This document shows positions 1-7,607 of a DNA stretch of 10,000 nt, one piece after another (position 1 is the first letter of the stretch; every line of letters starts with the position of its first letter). This DNA is from Chrysomallon squamiferum (lineage: Eukaryota > Mollusca > Gastropoda > Neomphalida > Peltospiridae). The DNA is taken from NCBI GenBank assembly GCA_012295275.1, contig CM022677.1:28028048-28038047 (forward strand). The letters run 5' to 3'. Under the pieces are notes generated by a model. It saw only the letters and a program-made list of their open reading frames with translations. It searched no databases and had not been told where the DNA came from. The translations under genes and the position numbers were made by a program.

Positions 1-784
1 GTACCACCACACAGACTGATACAGTACCACCACACAGACTAATACAGTACCACCACACAGACTAATACAGTACCACCACACATACTGATACAGTACCACC
101 ACACAGACTAATACAGTACCACCACACAGACTAATACAGTACCACCACACAGACTAATACAGTACCACCACACAGACTAATACAGTACCACCACACAGAC
201 TAATACAGTACCACCACACAGACTAATACAGTACACAGACTAATACAGTACCACCACACAGACTAATACAGTACCACCACACAGACTAATACAGTACCAC
301 CGTACAGACTAATACAGTACAGACTAATACAGTACCACCACACAGACTAATACAGTACCACCACACAGACTAATACAGTACCACCACACAGACTAATACA
401 GTACCACCGTACAGACTAATACAGTACCACCACACAGACTAATACAGTACCACCACACAGACTAATACAGTACCACCACACAGACTAATACAGTACCACC
501 GTACAGACTAATACAGTACCACCGTACAGACTAATACAGTACCACCACACAGACTAATACAGTACCACCACACAGACTAATACAGTACCACCATACAGAC
601 TAATACAGTACCACCACACAGACTAATACAGTACCACCGTACAGACTAATACAGTACCACCATAGAGACTGATACAGTACCACCACACAGACTGATACAG
701 TACCACCACACAGACTGATACAGTACCACCACACAGACTAATACAGTACCACTACACAGACTGATACAGTACCACCGTACAGAC
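1..784. repeat. 23-bp minisatellite, about 35 units, open at the left edge
   Basis: The unit begins GTACCACCACACAGACT and ends AATACA or GATACA, 23 bp in all. Unit starts fall every 23 bp from base 1 to base 769, except for a 17-bp unit at 231 and a 15-bp unit at 317. A recurrent variant changes CCACCACACAG to CCACCGTACAG (units at 294, 401, 493, 516, 631 and 769). The array begins at the first base, so it continues to the left. It lies downstream of minus exon 2, so it is probably inside intron 2 of the minus-strand gene. Open frames across it are repeat artefacts rich in Y, W, C and V and are not called as genes. Confidence 0.97.
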
Positions 785-1023
785 AAGCAGTTGCCCATTT
801 TACAAAACCAACAAGACATCTTATTCAGTACAAAGATAATGGGAAATACCACAATACAGGAAAGTACAGTACACGGTACAAGTCTTTGCAACATGACATA
901 AGTAAATAGCTTGACAGAACATCAGAACGTTACACAACAGCGTGTTTCATGTCACAGGTCACATCTGTTGTAATGCTGTGCTATTAATAGCTGATGTTTG
1001 TTTTCATAGAACATCGTCCAGAG
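785..1023. other. Unique spacer between two minisatellites
   Basis: This stretch is non-repetitive apart from scattered GTAC and CAGTACA motifs that look like decayed 23-bp units near 820-880. I looked on the minus strand for the expected Sushi exon, with its Cys spacing and a YxC...GY core, and did not find it. It is probably part of intron 2 of the minus-strand gene. Confidence 0.5.
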
Positions 1024-1623
1024 AAGTACTTACTTTCTGTGAGACGTACTTACTTTCTGTGAGAAGTACTTACTTTCTGTGGACGTACTTACTTTCTGTG
1101 AGATGTACTTTCTTTCTGTGAGATATACTTACTTTCTGTGAGACGTACTTACTTTCTGTGAGACGTACTTACTTTCTGTGAGATATACTTACTTTCTGTG
1201 AGACGTACTTACTTTCTGTGAGATGTACTTTCTTTCTGTGAGAGATTTTGTGAGATGTGTTTTACTTTTATGTGAGATATACTTACTTTCTGTGAGATAT
1301 TTTTACTTTCTGTGAGATCTCTGAAAATAAACTTACTTTCTCTGTGAGATATACTTACTGTTTCCTGTGAGATATATACTTTCTGTGAGACGTACTTACT
1401 TTCTGTGAGACGTACTTACTTTCTGTGAGATATACTTACTTTCTGTGAGACATACTTTCTGTGAGGTATACTTACTTTCTGTGAGACGTACTTACTTTCT
1501 GTGAGACGTACTTACTTTCTGTGAGATATACTTACTTTCTGTGAGACATACTTTCTGTGAGATATACTTACTTTCTGTGAGACGTACTTACTTTCTGTGA
1601 GACGTACTTACTTTCTGTGAGAC
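1024..1623 (-). repeat. 20-bp minisatellite made of an exon end plus splice donor
   Basis: On the plus strand the unit is GTACTTACTTTCTGTGAGAC, with ATACTTAC and GAGAT variants. On the minus strand, the direction of the overlapping gene, it reads GTCTCACAGAAAGTAAGTAC. The first 12 bases equal the last 12 coding bases of minus exon 2, and the remaining 8 equal the start of its intron with donor GTAAGT. By hand count there are about 30 units and about 22 keep an intact GTAAGT. A higher-order period of 96 bp (20+20+20+16+20) is visible at the exon-proximal end: the 16-bp short units at about 1449 and 1545 are 96 bp apart. Units between about 1240 and 1380 are degenerate. The sister plus-strand gene has no such array after its exon 2. 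Confidence 0.95.
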
Positions 1624-1690
1624 ATTTTGTTGTGTTTGCACTCAGCAGTACACAGGCCTGAGTCTTTTCACATCGACACTGGTCAGCACT
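1612..1690 (-). CDS. Exon 2 of minus-strand PAN/Sushi-type gene (Cys-rich module)
   Basis: The minus strand shows the acceptor TTTATTTTCAG directly before base 1690 and the consensus donor GTAAGT directly after base 1612. In phase 0 the 79-bp exon translates to 26 residues, SADQCRCEKTQACVLL then SANTTKCLTE, plus one base, so the following intron is phase 1. It aligns with exon 2 of the plus-strand gene at all four cysteines (CxC, C, C) and at the end KCLTE, with 12 of about 25 residues identical. NTT is a possible N-glycosylation site. It joins in frame to exon 1 at 3547-3849 across a phase-0 intron of 1856 bp. The final 12 bases are also the first 12 bases of the 20-bp minisatellite unit. 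The module looks like a short EGF-like or linker piece but I cannot assign a named family. The splice sites and paralogue match make the exon likely; expression is unproven. Confidence 0.78.
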
Positions 1691-1721
1691 CTGAAAATAA
1701 ACTAATTAACTGTTATCCATT

Positions 1722-1806
1722 CACATACATACATACATACACACATACATACATACATACATACATACATACATACATACACACATACATACATACATAC
1801 ATACAT

Positions 1807-1837
<31 letters not shown>

Positions 1838-1906
1838 TACATACATAAATACATACACACACACATACATACATATATACATACACACGCACATGCATAC
1901 ATACAT
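1722..1906. repeat. CATA/CACA microsatellite
   Basis: This is a (CATA)n tract with interspersed CACA and TATA variants. It ends about 30 bp from the acceptor of minus exon 2, so on the minus strand a long TATG/TGTG tract lies just upstream of that 3' splice site. Frames reading YIHT or MYVC repeats on either strand are artefacts. Confidence 0.97.
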
Positions 1907-2570
1907 AAAAAATGAAAAGCACGTGCCTCGTACTACGCTAATAAGGCTGCACGTGTCATACATTTAGTGACAAAGGAACGACACCAAAGGAATGCTTCGA
2001 ACTACACCCGAACAGACGCACGAGCTGTAACCAGCTTGATGAACACAAATAGCAGAACGTCCAGCAGTAGACAGACAGCGGTGATTATCTCCCCTCAGTT
2101 CCGCTAATTGTGTACTTTAATCTGCTGATCGCTTCCTCACTGTGACGTCATCATCGACGAACGTCATGCGGTTATTGGACAGACAGTGACTAACATCGTC
2201 ACGTGGTCTGCATGCTCACAAGACGCCTTCCTATTGGATGTCGTGGATCTTCAGTGTTTGCTGATACATTGATTCGTTCAATACATTTCACTTCATGCAT
2301 ATTTCTTATATTGTTTTTCAGATGATTTTTTAGTGATTTATAACTATGTAAAGAATAGGTTTCTAGCGAATAATACTCAGTAAACCAAAAAGTTATGTTT
2401 GCAAGGGCATTCAAATTTTGAAAAGAAAAACAAAACAAGAAACGAGATATTAGTCAGGCGATGTTACAAGATTGTTTTGTAGAATTGAATAAAGATGTTT
2501 ATTACAACTCAACGTTAGCAATCAATGATGTTTGTCACGTAATTAACCTCTCTGTTGTTTGACGTCGGGC
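1907..2570. other. Intron 1 of minus-strand gene, left part; no exon recognised
   Basis: The stretch is mostly unique sequence, more GC-rich from about 1920 to 2240 and AT-rich after that. I see no coding exon with paired splice sites. The only notable content is the promoter-like motif cluster at 2143-2237 and CACGTG boxes at 1920-1925 and 1950-1955. The open frame on the minus strand at 2199-2438 has no recognisable domain and is not called. Confidence 0.5.
2143..2237 (-). promoter_or_regulatory. Candidate regulatory cluster: CRE, E-box and two CCAAT motifs
   Basis: Within 95 bp there is a full palindromic CRE (TGACGTCA, 2143-2150), a half CRE (ACGTCA, 2161-2166), a CACGTG E-box (2200-2205) and two CCAAT boxes on the minus strand (2174-2178 and 2233-2237). 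Such motifs are known binding sites for CREB/ATF, bHLH and NF-Y proteins. The cluster lies in intron 1 of the minus-strand gene, about 450 bp upstream of its exon 2. It could be an intronic enhancer or alternative promoter, or a chance grouping in a GC-richer patch. Function is inferred from motifs alone. Confidence 0.25.
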
Positions 2571-2675
2571 TAAACCCATCCAAGAACTTTAAACTGGATA
2601 ATTCCTCTGACTGATGCTGTTTCCAAACAGGCTCTAAGGTGTTCAGTGGGGTTGAGGTCAGGGTTGAGTCTGTAC
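2571..2675 (-). mobile_element. Degenerate Tc1/mariner-like transposase remnant
   Basis: On the minus strand, reading from about 2675, the frame gives KLYRLNPDLNPTEHLRACLE and runs on to a TAG stop at about 2570. The core PDLNPTEHL matches the conserved PDLNPIEHLW-type motif around the last catalytic acidic residue in Tc1/mariner (IS630 superfamily) transposases. The usual W after HL is R here. No transposase frame, inverted terminal repeat or TA duplication can be seen around it, so this is a short dead fragment. It sits inside intron 1 of the minus-strand gene. The motif is short, so the family call is tentative. Confidence 0.45.
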
Positions 2676-2776
2676 AGCTTCCTGCTGGACAAACACAGAA
2701 TCATGTCATCCACTGTGTCGTGTTACAGGAAGTTCTCGAAGTAATCAAAGATGTCATTTCTCCCTGTTCAGTAGTC

Positions 2777-2920
2777 AACGTCACTGTTACAAACTGACTC
2801 TTACAACGTCACTCTTACAAACTGACTCTTACAAACTGACTCTTACAACGTCGCTCTTACAAACTGACTCTTACAACGTCGCTGTTACAAACTGACTCTT
2901 ACAAACTGACTCTTACAGTG
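2777..2920. repeat. Short-period tandem repeat, ACTCTTACAAACTG family
   Basis: Units of 14 bp (ACTCTTACAAACTG) alternate with longer units containing ACAACGTC(A/G)CT, so copies of CTTACAA recur across about 140 bp. It lies within intron 1 of the minus-strand gene. No coding role is seen. Confidence 0.9.
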
Positions 2921-3546
2921 TCTCCAGACACGAGTCTGAACCCGCTCGTTTTTTTCCACAGTAAGCCAAGGTCCGGCCCGCTCATCCCAGCGCCAAACCA
3001 AACAGTCACGACGTGTATGTCAGTCACAGATGTGTTTAGCAGTCACGACGTGTCTGTCAGTGAAGTGAGACACACACAAGTCTTAACTGATTTCAGTCTT
3101 CAAGGTTTAGTTCTTCCCGAGCTCAGACTTTCCTTAGTTTGAACTCGTTTTTGTACCAGTCCAGTGATAACTTTGTGCTGACTCTCTGCCTGCTATGAAG
3201 CGGTCCTGCGTGACTCATTCAAGATTTTCGTTCCAGTTTTCTCCATCAGCAGACCCTCCACGTCTATCCATGACAAAGATTTAACTGAAAATTTCTGTTC
3301 GAATTGTACACAGTGGAAAAACGACAAGCAAAGGTTGAGTTGTAGAAACTGACAGACCACGTTACTTTAGTGCAGCCTAGGTAGCGCTTACAGCCTGCTT
3401 GTTCATTGCAGATAGAAATACTGATTAATGTATTATTGCTTGGAACTCTACATAAATGTATTTTCATTTTTCCCTCAAGCTAAAACATTATTCTCATATA
3501 AGTTATATATATATATATGGTTTCATTTTATTTCTTTTCGACTTAC
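2921..3546. other. Intron 1 of minus-strand gene, exon-1-proximal part
   Basis: No exon is recognised. A small direct repeat of about 22 bp beginning CAGTCACGACGTGT occurs at 3003 and 3040 (period 37 bp). A short (TA)n run sits near 3506-3519. The last roughly 29 bp before exon 1 (about 3518-3546) still align with the start of intron 1 in the plus-strand gene; past that point I see no similarity. Open frames on both strands here, including the plus-strand one at 2918-3142, lack domains or paralogue support. Confidence 0.5.
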
Positions 3547-3849
3547 CTGTGGTGGAGACCGTTTTTCAACAAACACTTCACCAGGGACACCAGATATCAG
3601 AGTCGCTGTCGGGGTGGTGCTATCGCCAGCATTTGACACACACTCTCTTGTGACGGTGTTGTAGTTGAAGGATTTACACAAAGGTCGACTGTCACATAAA
3701 GTTTTACACTGAAGAAAATTCTTCACTTTTTCAACGGTGAAATCAGAACCAGAGAGACGCTGAGATGTGTGCTGAACGTCACTGAGAGAAAATGCACGTG
3801 TAACTGTGAGTACTCCTGACATGACGAAAACTGTCTGCAGTAAAAACAT
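3547..3849 (-). CDS. Exon 1 of minus-strand gene: signal peptide and PAN/Apple-like module
   Basis: Translation from the ATG at 3849 gives 101 codons ending at a consensus donor (CACAG, then GTAAGT), leaving a phase-0 intron. Residues 1-19 form a signal peptide: hydrophobic stretch LLQTVFVMSGVLTV, likely cleavage after TRA. Residues 22-95 resemble a PAN/Apple module, with the core QCKTLCDSRPLCKSFNYN and the spacing C-x3-C-x5-C-x11-C at residues 48, 52, 58 and 70. PAN modules bind proteins or glycans in known families; the partner here is unknown. It is 90/101 identical to exon 1 of the plus-strand gene, with the same start and donor. A pyrimidine-rich tract ending in AG at 3867-3868 (minus strand) suggests a non-coding upstream exon with an acceptor 17 bp before the ATG. 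The frame continues past the donor into intron for seven codons to a stop, which is not expected in the mature message. Confidence 0.82.
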
Positions 3850-4629
3850 CCTTCGTAATGTTTTGTCTACGAAAAAAAAAAGATTAAAAAATAAATAAAT
3901 GATAAAAGAAGGGCTACCACTTTATACGTTTTGTCCATTATTAAGTTAACAATTATTAAATATGACATCGACTTACAACAAATGGAGATGAGAAATTCAG
4001 ACTGAATCACGTCTATCGAACATGTAATCAGCTTTCAGCTTTCGTCAACATGCGTTGTGATGCTTTTGCTTAATTAATTTATAAAACTCTGTTTCTATGA
4101 AGCTTTTTAATCAATAACGTGTACATCCCTGTTTTTAAACATTTACAACATTTGCAGTCTCAGCTGACGTGGAAGAGTGTCAGTGACAGTGAACACGTGT
4201 TTAATTTCACTGTGCCCGCAGGGATTAGTAAGTGATCCAGTGATACGGCCCAACGCTCAGTCGCTATTCAATTTTAATGTTTGCGTCTGTCACCGATCAG
4301 TGGATCGAATCTCCCGGCAGAAAAGTCTGGAACTATTTCAAAACAATTTCAGAATTTGAGCGTTGGCATTCAAAACTGACGACGCGGGGCAGCAGTCGTC
4401 CCAGCATTTACAGACGTAACTAAAACAGAGCAGGCTTTGTTCATGCTACAGTTGTCAGGACAGAAAACTCCAACAGAACACACTGATTCCATCTCCTATT
4501 TCAGTGACTGAAATATTGTATGTCAGCTGAGGGAAATAAATAAACAAAGCAAGAAACAAACAAACAAACAAAGGGAAGTAGTATCGAAAATCTTGTGATG
4601 AATCGTTTTCAATTCGTTGGTCTGCTAAC
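3850..4629. other. Intergenic spacer upstream of minus-strand gene
   Basis: The sequence is mainly unique and AT-rich, and should hold the minus-strand promoter and any 5' untranslated exon. I could not place a convincing TATA box or start site. A B-box-like string (GGATCGAATCTCC, 4302-4314) was considered as a tRNA-derived relic but not called. A short AAAC tract lies at 4553-4571. No coding exon is supported. Confidence 0.45.
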
Positions 4630-5050
4630 ACCAAGTAATATAATATAATGTAATACAATACACTACGGTACAATACAATACAGTACAAGACAATGCAATA
4701 CAATATAATGTAATACAATACAGTACAGTACAGTACCATACAATACAATACAATACTGTACAATACAATACAATATAATGTAATACAATGCACTACAGTA
4801 CAGTACCATACAATACAATACAATACTGTACAATACAATATAATGTAATACAATACACTACAGTGCACTATACTACAATACATTACAATACAATACAATG
4901 TAATACAATACACTATAGTACAAGACAATACAATGCAATGCAATACAATATTATGTTATACAATACAATACAATGTAATACAATACAGTACAAGATAATA
5001 CAATATAATATAATGTAAAATAATAAAACACAATGGAATGGAATGGAATA
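4630..5050. repeat. Pentanucleotide (TACAA)n array with higher-order structure
   Basis: The basic unit is ACAAT/TACAA, with CAGTA and CACTA variants. Longer blocks starting ATAATGTAATACAAT recur at about 4645, 4705, 4775 and 4840, that is spacings of 60, 70 and 65 bp, all multiples of five. The right end decays to GAATG units near 5030-5050. Because a pure 5-bp repeat can keep several frames open, the long frames on both strands (YNTIQ-type and CIVLY-type peptides) are artefacts. Confidence 0.95.
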
Positions 5051-5147
5051 CGATACGATATCTAACATTGTGTTGGTCTTTTGGGAAATAAACTATACTG
5101 TATTCCCCAATTGTTTTTTCATTCGACTGCTTCAGTAACGTCTAACA

Positions 5148-5279
5148 ATGGATGCGAGCACAGCCAGGGGACCCCTAGTTGTAGCTGTCGATCAAAGAAG
5201 AAAAGACAAAAAAATGTTCGTAAACAAAACGTTTGAGGTATCGTGTCAGTCAGAATTGCACGGGAAATGTTTAAGTTGA
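5148..5279 (+). CDS. Small unassigned ORF or possible first exon
   Basis: An ATG in good context (AACAATGG, with A at -3 and G at +4) opens 43 codons that start MDASTARGPLVVAVDQRRKD and end in HGKCLS before TGA. I recognise no family. The frame contains a weak donor-like GAG-GTATCG at about 5235-5243, so it could be a first coding exon, but no partner exon can be named. Composition is less AT-rich than its surroundings. There is no signal peptide. It may equally be chance. Confidence 0.15.
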   Translation: MDASTARGPLVVAVDQRRKDKKMFVNKTFEVSCQSELHGKCLS

Positions 5280-5295
5280 GAAGTTTTCACTGCAA

Positions 5296-5401
5296 CCTTA
5301 GTTTTTAATCGTTCTTACTGAAAAATTGTGTTTTCTTTCTCAAACACACCTTAGTTTTTAATCGTTCTTACTGACAAATTGTGTTTTCTTTCTCAAACAA
5401 A
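5296..5401. repeat. 53-bp tandem duplication, two copies
   Basis: A 53-bp segment starting CCTTAGTTTTTAATCG occurs at 5296 and again at 5349. The copies differ at one internal base (ACTGAAAAATT against ACTGACAAATT) and slightly at the end. The near identity points to a recent duplication. Confidence 0.95.
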
Positions 5402-5809
5402 CAAACCAAAAAAATGCAGAAAAGGAAAAAAAAAAAAAAAAACAAGAAAATGAAAAAAGGCGAAAGGCTTGTTAACTTCGTGTACTTGATACTTTAAATC
5501 ACTTTCCCCCCTGTTTATATTATTACTATAACTTTCACTGATTTGTATGCAATAAGATCAATAACGTTAAACCTGTGTACACAGTGTTTTAGAACTGTGT
5601 TATTCAGATATCAATCAATTACTCTGAAACATTCAAACTTGATCACATGAAATCACGTGTCTTTACCATGGTAATCAATGCTATTGTTATTTATTTGTTT
5701 GTTTGTTTACTTGCTCACTTATTTACTTATAGCAGACATTACCTGCTCGCGGCAGATGTCAACTTGCTACATGCTGATCTGCGCAGTCTGAGTAGTTCAA
5801 TGTGGTTAC

Positions 5810-5810
<1 letters not shown>

Positions 5811-5899
<89 letters not shown>
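5811..5899. repeat. (TC)n microsatellite, 89 bp uninterrupted
   Basis: A perfect TC dinucleotide run with no interruption, lying in the spacer between the two divergent genes. The SLSLSL peptide in the plus frame is a by-product of the repeat and not a protein. Confidence 0.99.
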
Positions 5900-5901
<2 letters not shown>

Positions 5902-6469
5902 GCTAATATTTAATGGACAAACAACACTAATTATCTAGTAATAAGCAGTCTAATTGTTCCTGGTTTTAAATTCCAAATGAAATAATAAAATATTCAGAAA
6001 AGGACGAAATGATTCACAAAACAAATTTACATTACAAAAGCACATTATGTTACCACTGATTTTTGAACATCAATCGATTAACACTGAATAAGCAAAAATA
6101 AACAAACCACTTGTCAGTTCTGTGAATTAATATAATAACAAATAAACAAAACAATACATTTTTAATAGGTATATCATGTTCGTATCGTGCTCGAATTAAT
6201 CGGACTAGAAGCACGTTATTAACAAAAAACAGATCCTTTGTTGTATTAGACTGAATTGTGTAAAACTCAGTGACGAGTGAGATTAATAAAACCTGTCTTT
6301 TGTCGCTGAATGTTAATCCACGTAGAATAAAACAAACAGCAGTCAGCTGTGCAGTTTGTCTTTCGTTTTGTATTCCTCCACAGAACGGCACCAATTTTCT
6401 TCACTGTGTTCATAACAGCGATTCCTTTCTCAACTCTTCATTTACTTTATTTTCAAGCTCTTAATATTT

Positions 6470-6720
6470 ACTTGTTCTTTATTTATTTAGTTGTTATTTA
6501 TTTATTTACTAACTTACTTGTTATTTATTTATTCATTCATTTATTTACTTGTTATTTATTTATGTATTTATTTTTATTTGCTTACATATCAACATTAAAA
6601 CTACCAGAATTTACATTTTTGTGTTTTGTGTGGTTATTTAATTATTTCTTTATTTATTTATTTTTTAATTTTTAATTTATTAATCTGTTAGTTTATTTAT
6701 TTGTCATTTTATTTATTTTT
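6470..6720. repeat. Interrupted TTTA/ATTT-rich array
   Basis: Repeated TTATTTATTTA and CTTGTTATTTATTTA blocks are separated by short unique pieces. Similar tracts recur at 7855-7930 and 8255-8310 in the introns of the plus-strand gene, so this motif is common locally. Confidence 0.9.
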
Positions 6721-6892
6721 GGGTATTAATGCTCTCTATTATTTCGATACAAATTGTATTCTTATCTATTTTTGTCTTAATATTTATTTTTTTTTTTTTT
6801 TTTTATTTTTTATTTTTTAAGTTCCCCTAAATTATCAATACTGCATATTAATCGTTATTAAACAGTTTTATTAACATACTATATATCAATAT

Positions 6893-6902
6893 AGCTATAT
6901 AA
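6893..6902 (+). promoter_or_regulatory. Possible TATA box of plus-strand gene
   Basis: CTATATAAAC matches a TATA consensus and lies about 350 bp upstream of the proposed 5' exon acceptor at 7247-7248. In DNA this AT-rich such a match is expected by chance, so support is weak. Confidence 0.15.
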
Positions 6903-7275
6903 ACACTTTACTTCATTCTTCGAAAGACTGACAAAAGCTCCGTAAAATTGATATTTAGCTACAAAGCAATTATACATTATTAAAATATCTGTCAATATTT
7001 CTCATACTTGAACTAATTGTTAATCGATCGTCATTTTATGTATCAAGGATAATACAATAAAACATATTAAAATAGAAACCATTCATCGAAAGGAAGTGGA
7101 TTTTATAAATATCTTTTGTCTTTCAGAAGGATAAATACAGCCAGTCAAATACGTTTGAATTAAGAAGCTTCTATTCCAGATAAACAACAGACAGGCTGCT
7201 ACGTATCCTTATTCTATTACTGACGTTTACCATTTTTACTTGATGTAGAATTTTGCTACGAAAGAAAAAGCTAAG

Positions 7276-7578
7276 ATGTGTTTACTGCAGACAGTTTTCG
7301 TCATGTCAGGAATACTCACAGTTACACGTGCATTTTCTCTCAGTGACGTTCAGCACACATCTCAGCTTCTCTTTGGTTCTGATTTCACCGTTGAAAAAGT
7401 GAAGAATTTTCTTCAGTGTAAAACTTTATGTGACAGTCGACCTTTGTGTAAATCCTTCAACTACAACACCGTCACCAGATACTGTGTGTCAAATTCTGGC
7501 GACAGCACGACATCGACAACGACTCTGATATCTCCTGTCCCTGGTGTAGTGTTTGTTGAAAAACGGTCTCTACCACAG
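7276..7578 (+). CDS. Exon 1 of plus-strand gene: signal peptide and PAN/Apple-like module
   Basis: Starting at the ATG at 7276, 101 codons run to CACAG at 7578, followed by the consensus donor GTAAGT; the intron is phase 0. Residues 1-19 are a signal peptide with hydrophobic core LLQTVFVMSGILTV and probable cleavage after TRA. The PAN/Apple-like core has cysteines at 48, 52, 58 and 70 (C-x3-C-x5-C-x11-C), with LCKSFNYN in the middle. A Ser/Thr-rich stretch, GDSTTSTTTLIS, follows. The start is supported by the minus-strand paralogue, which begins at the equivalent ATG. A TAG acceptor at 7246-7248 after a pyrimidine-rich tract suggests a 5' untranslated exon joined 27 bp before the ATG. The protein should be secreted or membrane-bound; its ligand is unknown. 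It differs from the minus copy at 11 of 101 residues. Confidence 0.85.
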
Positions 7579-7607
7579 GTAAGTTGAATAAAAGTAAACT
7601 GAACCAG

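Larger units (their letters stand above)
5051..5810. other. Intergenic spacer with no supported gene
   Basis: AT-rich sequence with a poly-A run near 5428-5445, a 53-bp tandem duplication and one small open frame, both listed separately. I see no splice-supported exon and no domain in this stretch. Confidence 0.45.
5900..7248. other. AT-rich spacer upstream of plus-strand gene
   Basis: No coding exon is supported. It contains interrupted TTTA arrays (about 6470-6720), a poly-T run (about 6787-6804) and a TATA-like CTATATAAAC (6893-6902) on the plus strand. The minus frame at 6050-6394 and the plus frames at 6270-6675 are of low complexity or lack domains, splice support and paralogues. The plus-gene promoter should lie here, but its position is not clear from sequence. 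Confidence 0.5.

Noticed and set aside
1-784. Regular repeats that might suggest a CRISPR array
   Set aside because: Units are directly adjacent with no unique spacers, and the surroundings are eukaryotic intron sequence.
646-894. Minus-strand ORF rich in C, V, W and Y
   Set aside because: It is a translation of the 23-bp minisatellite; the periodic peptide follows from the repeat, with no splice or domain support.
785-1023. Possible Sushi exon 3 of the minus-strand gene
   Set aside because: No Sushi Cys spacing or paired splice sites on the minus strand; the exon is more likely left of the window.
4302-4320. tRNA B-box-like string GGATCGAATCTCC, possible SINE
   Set aside because: No A box at the right spacing, no cloverleaf and no tail or target duplication could be made out.
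4455-5018. Long overlapping ORFs on both strands
   Set aside because: They are frames kept open by the pentanucleotide repeat and have repeat-like peptides (CIVLY, YNTIQ).
5647-5913. Plus-strand ORF with a hydrophobic start and SLSLSL tail
   Set aside because: More than a third of it is the TC dinucleotide run; the rest has no domain or splice partner.
6050-6394. Minus-strand ORF of 114 codons
   Set aside because: AT-rich, no recognisable domain, no paralogue and no splice-site support; its length is plausible by chance.
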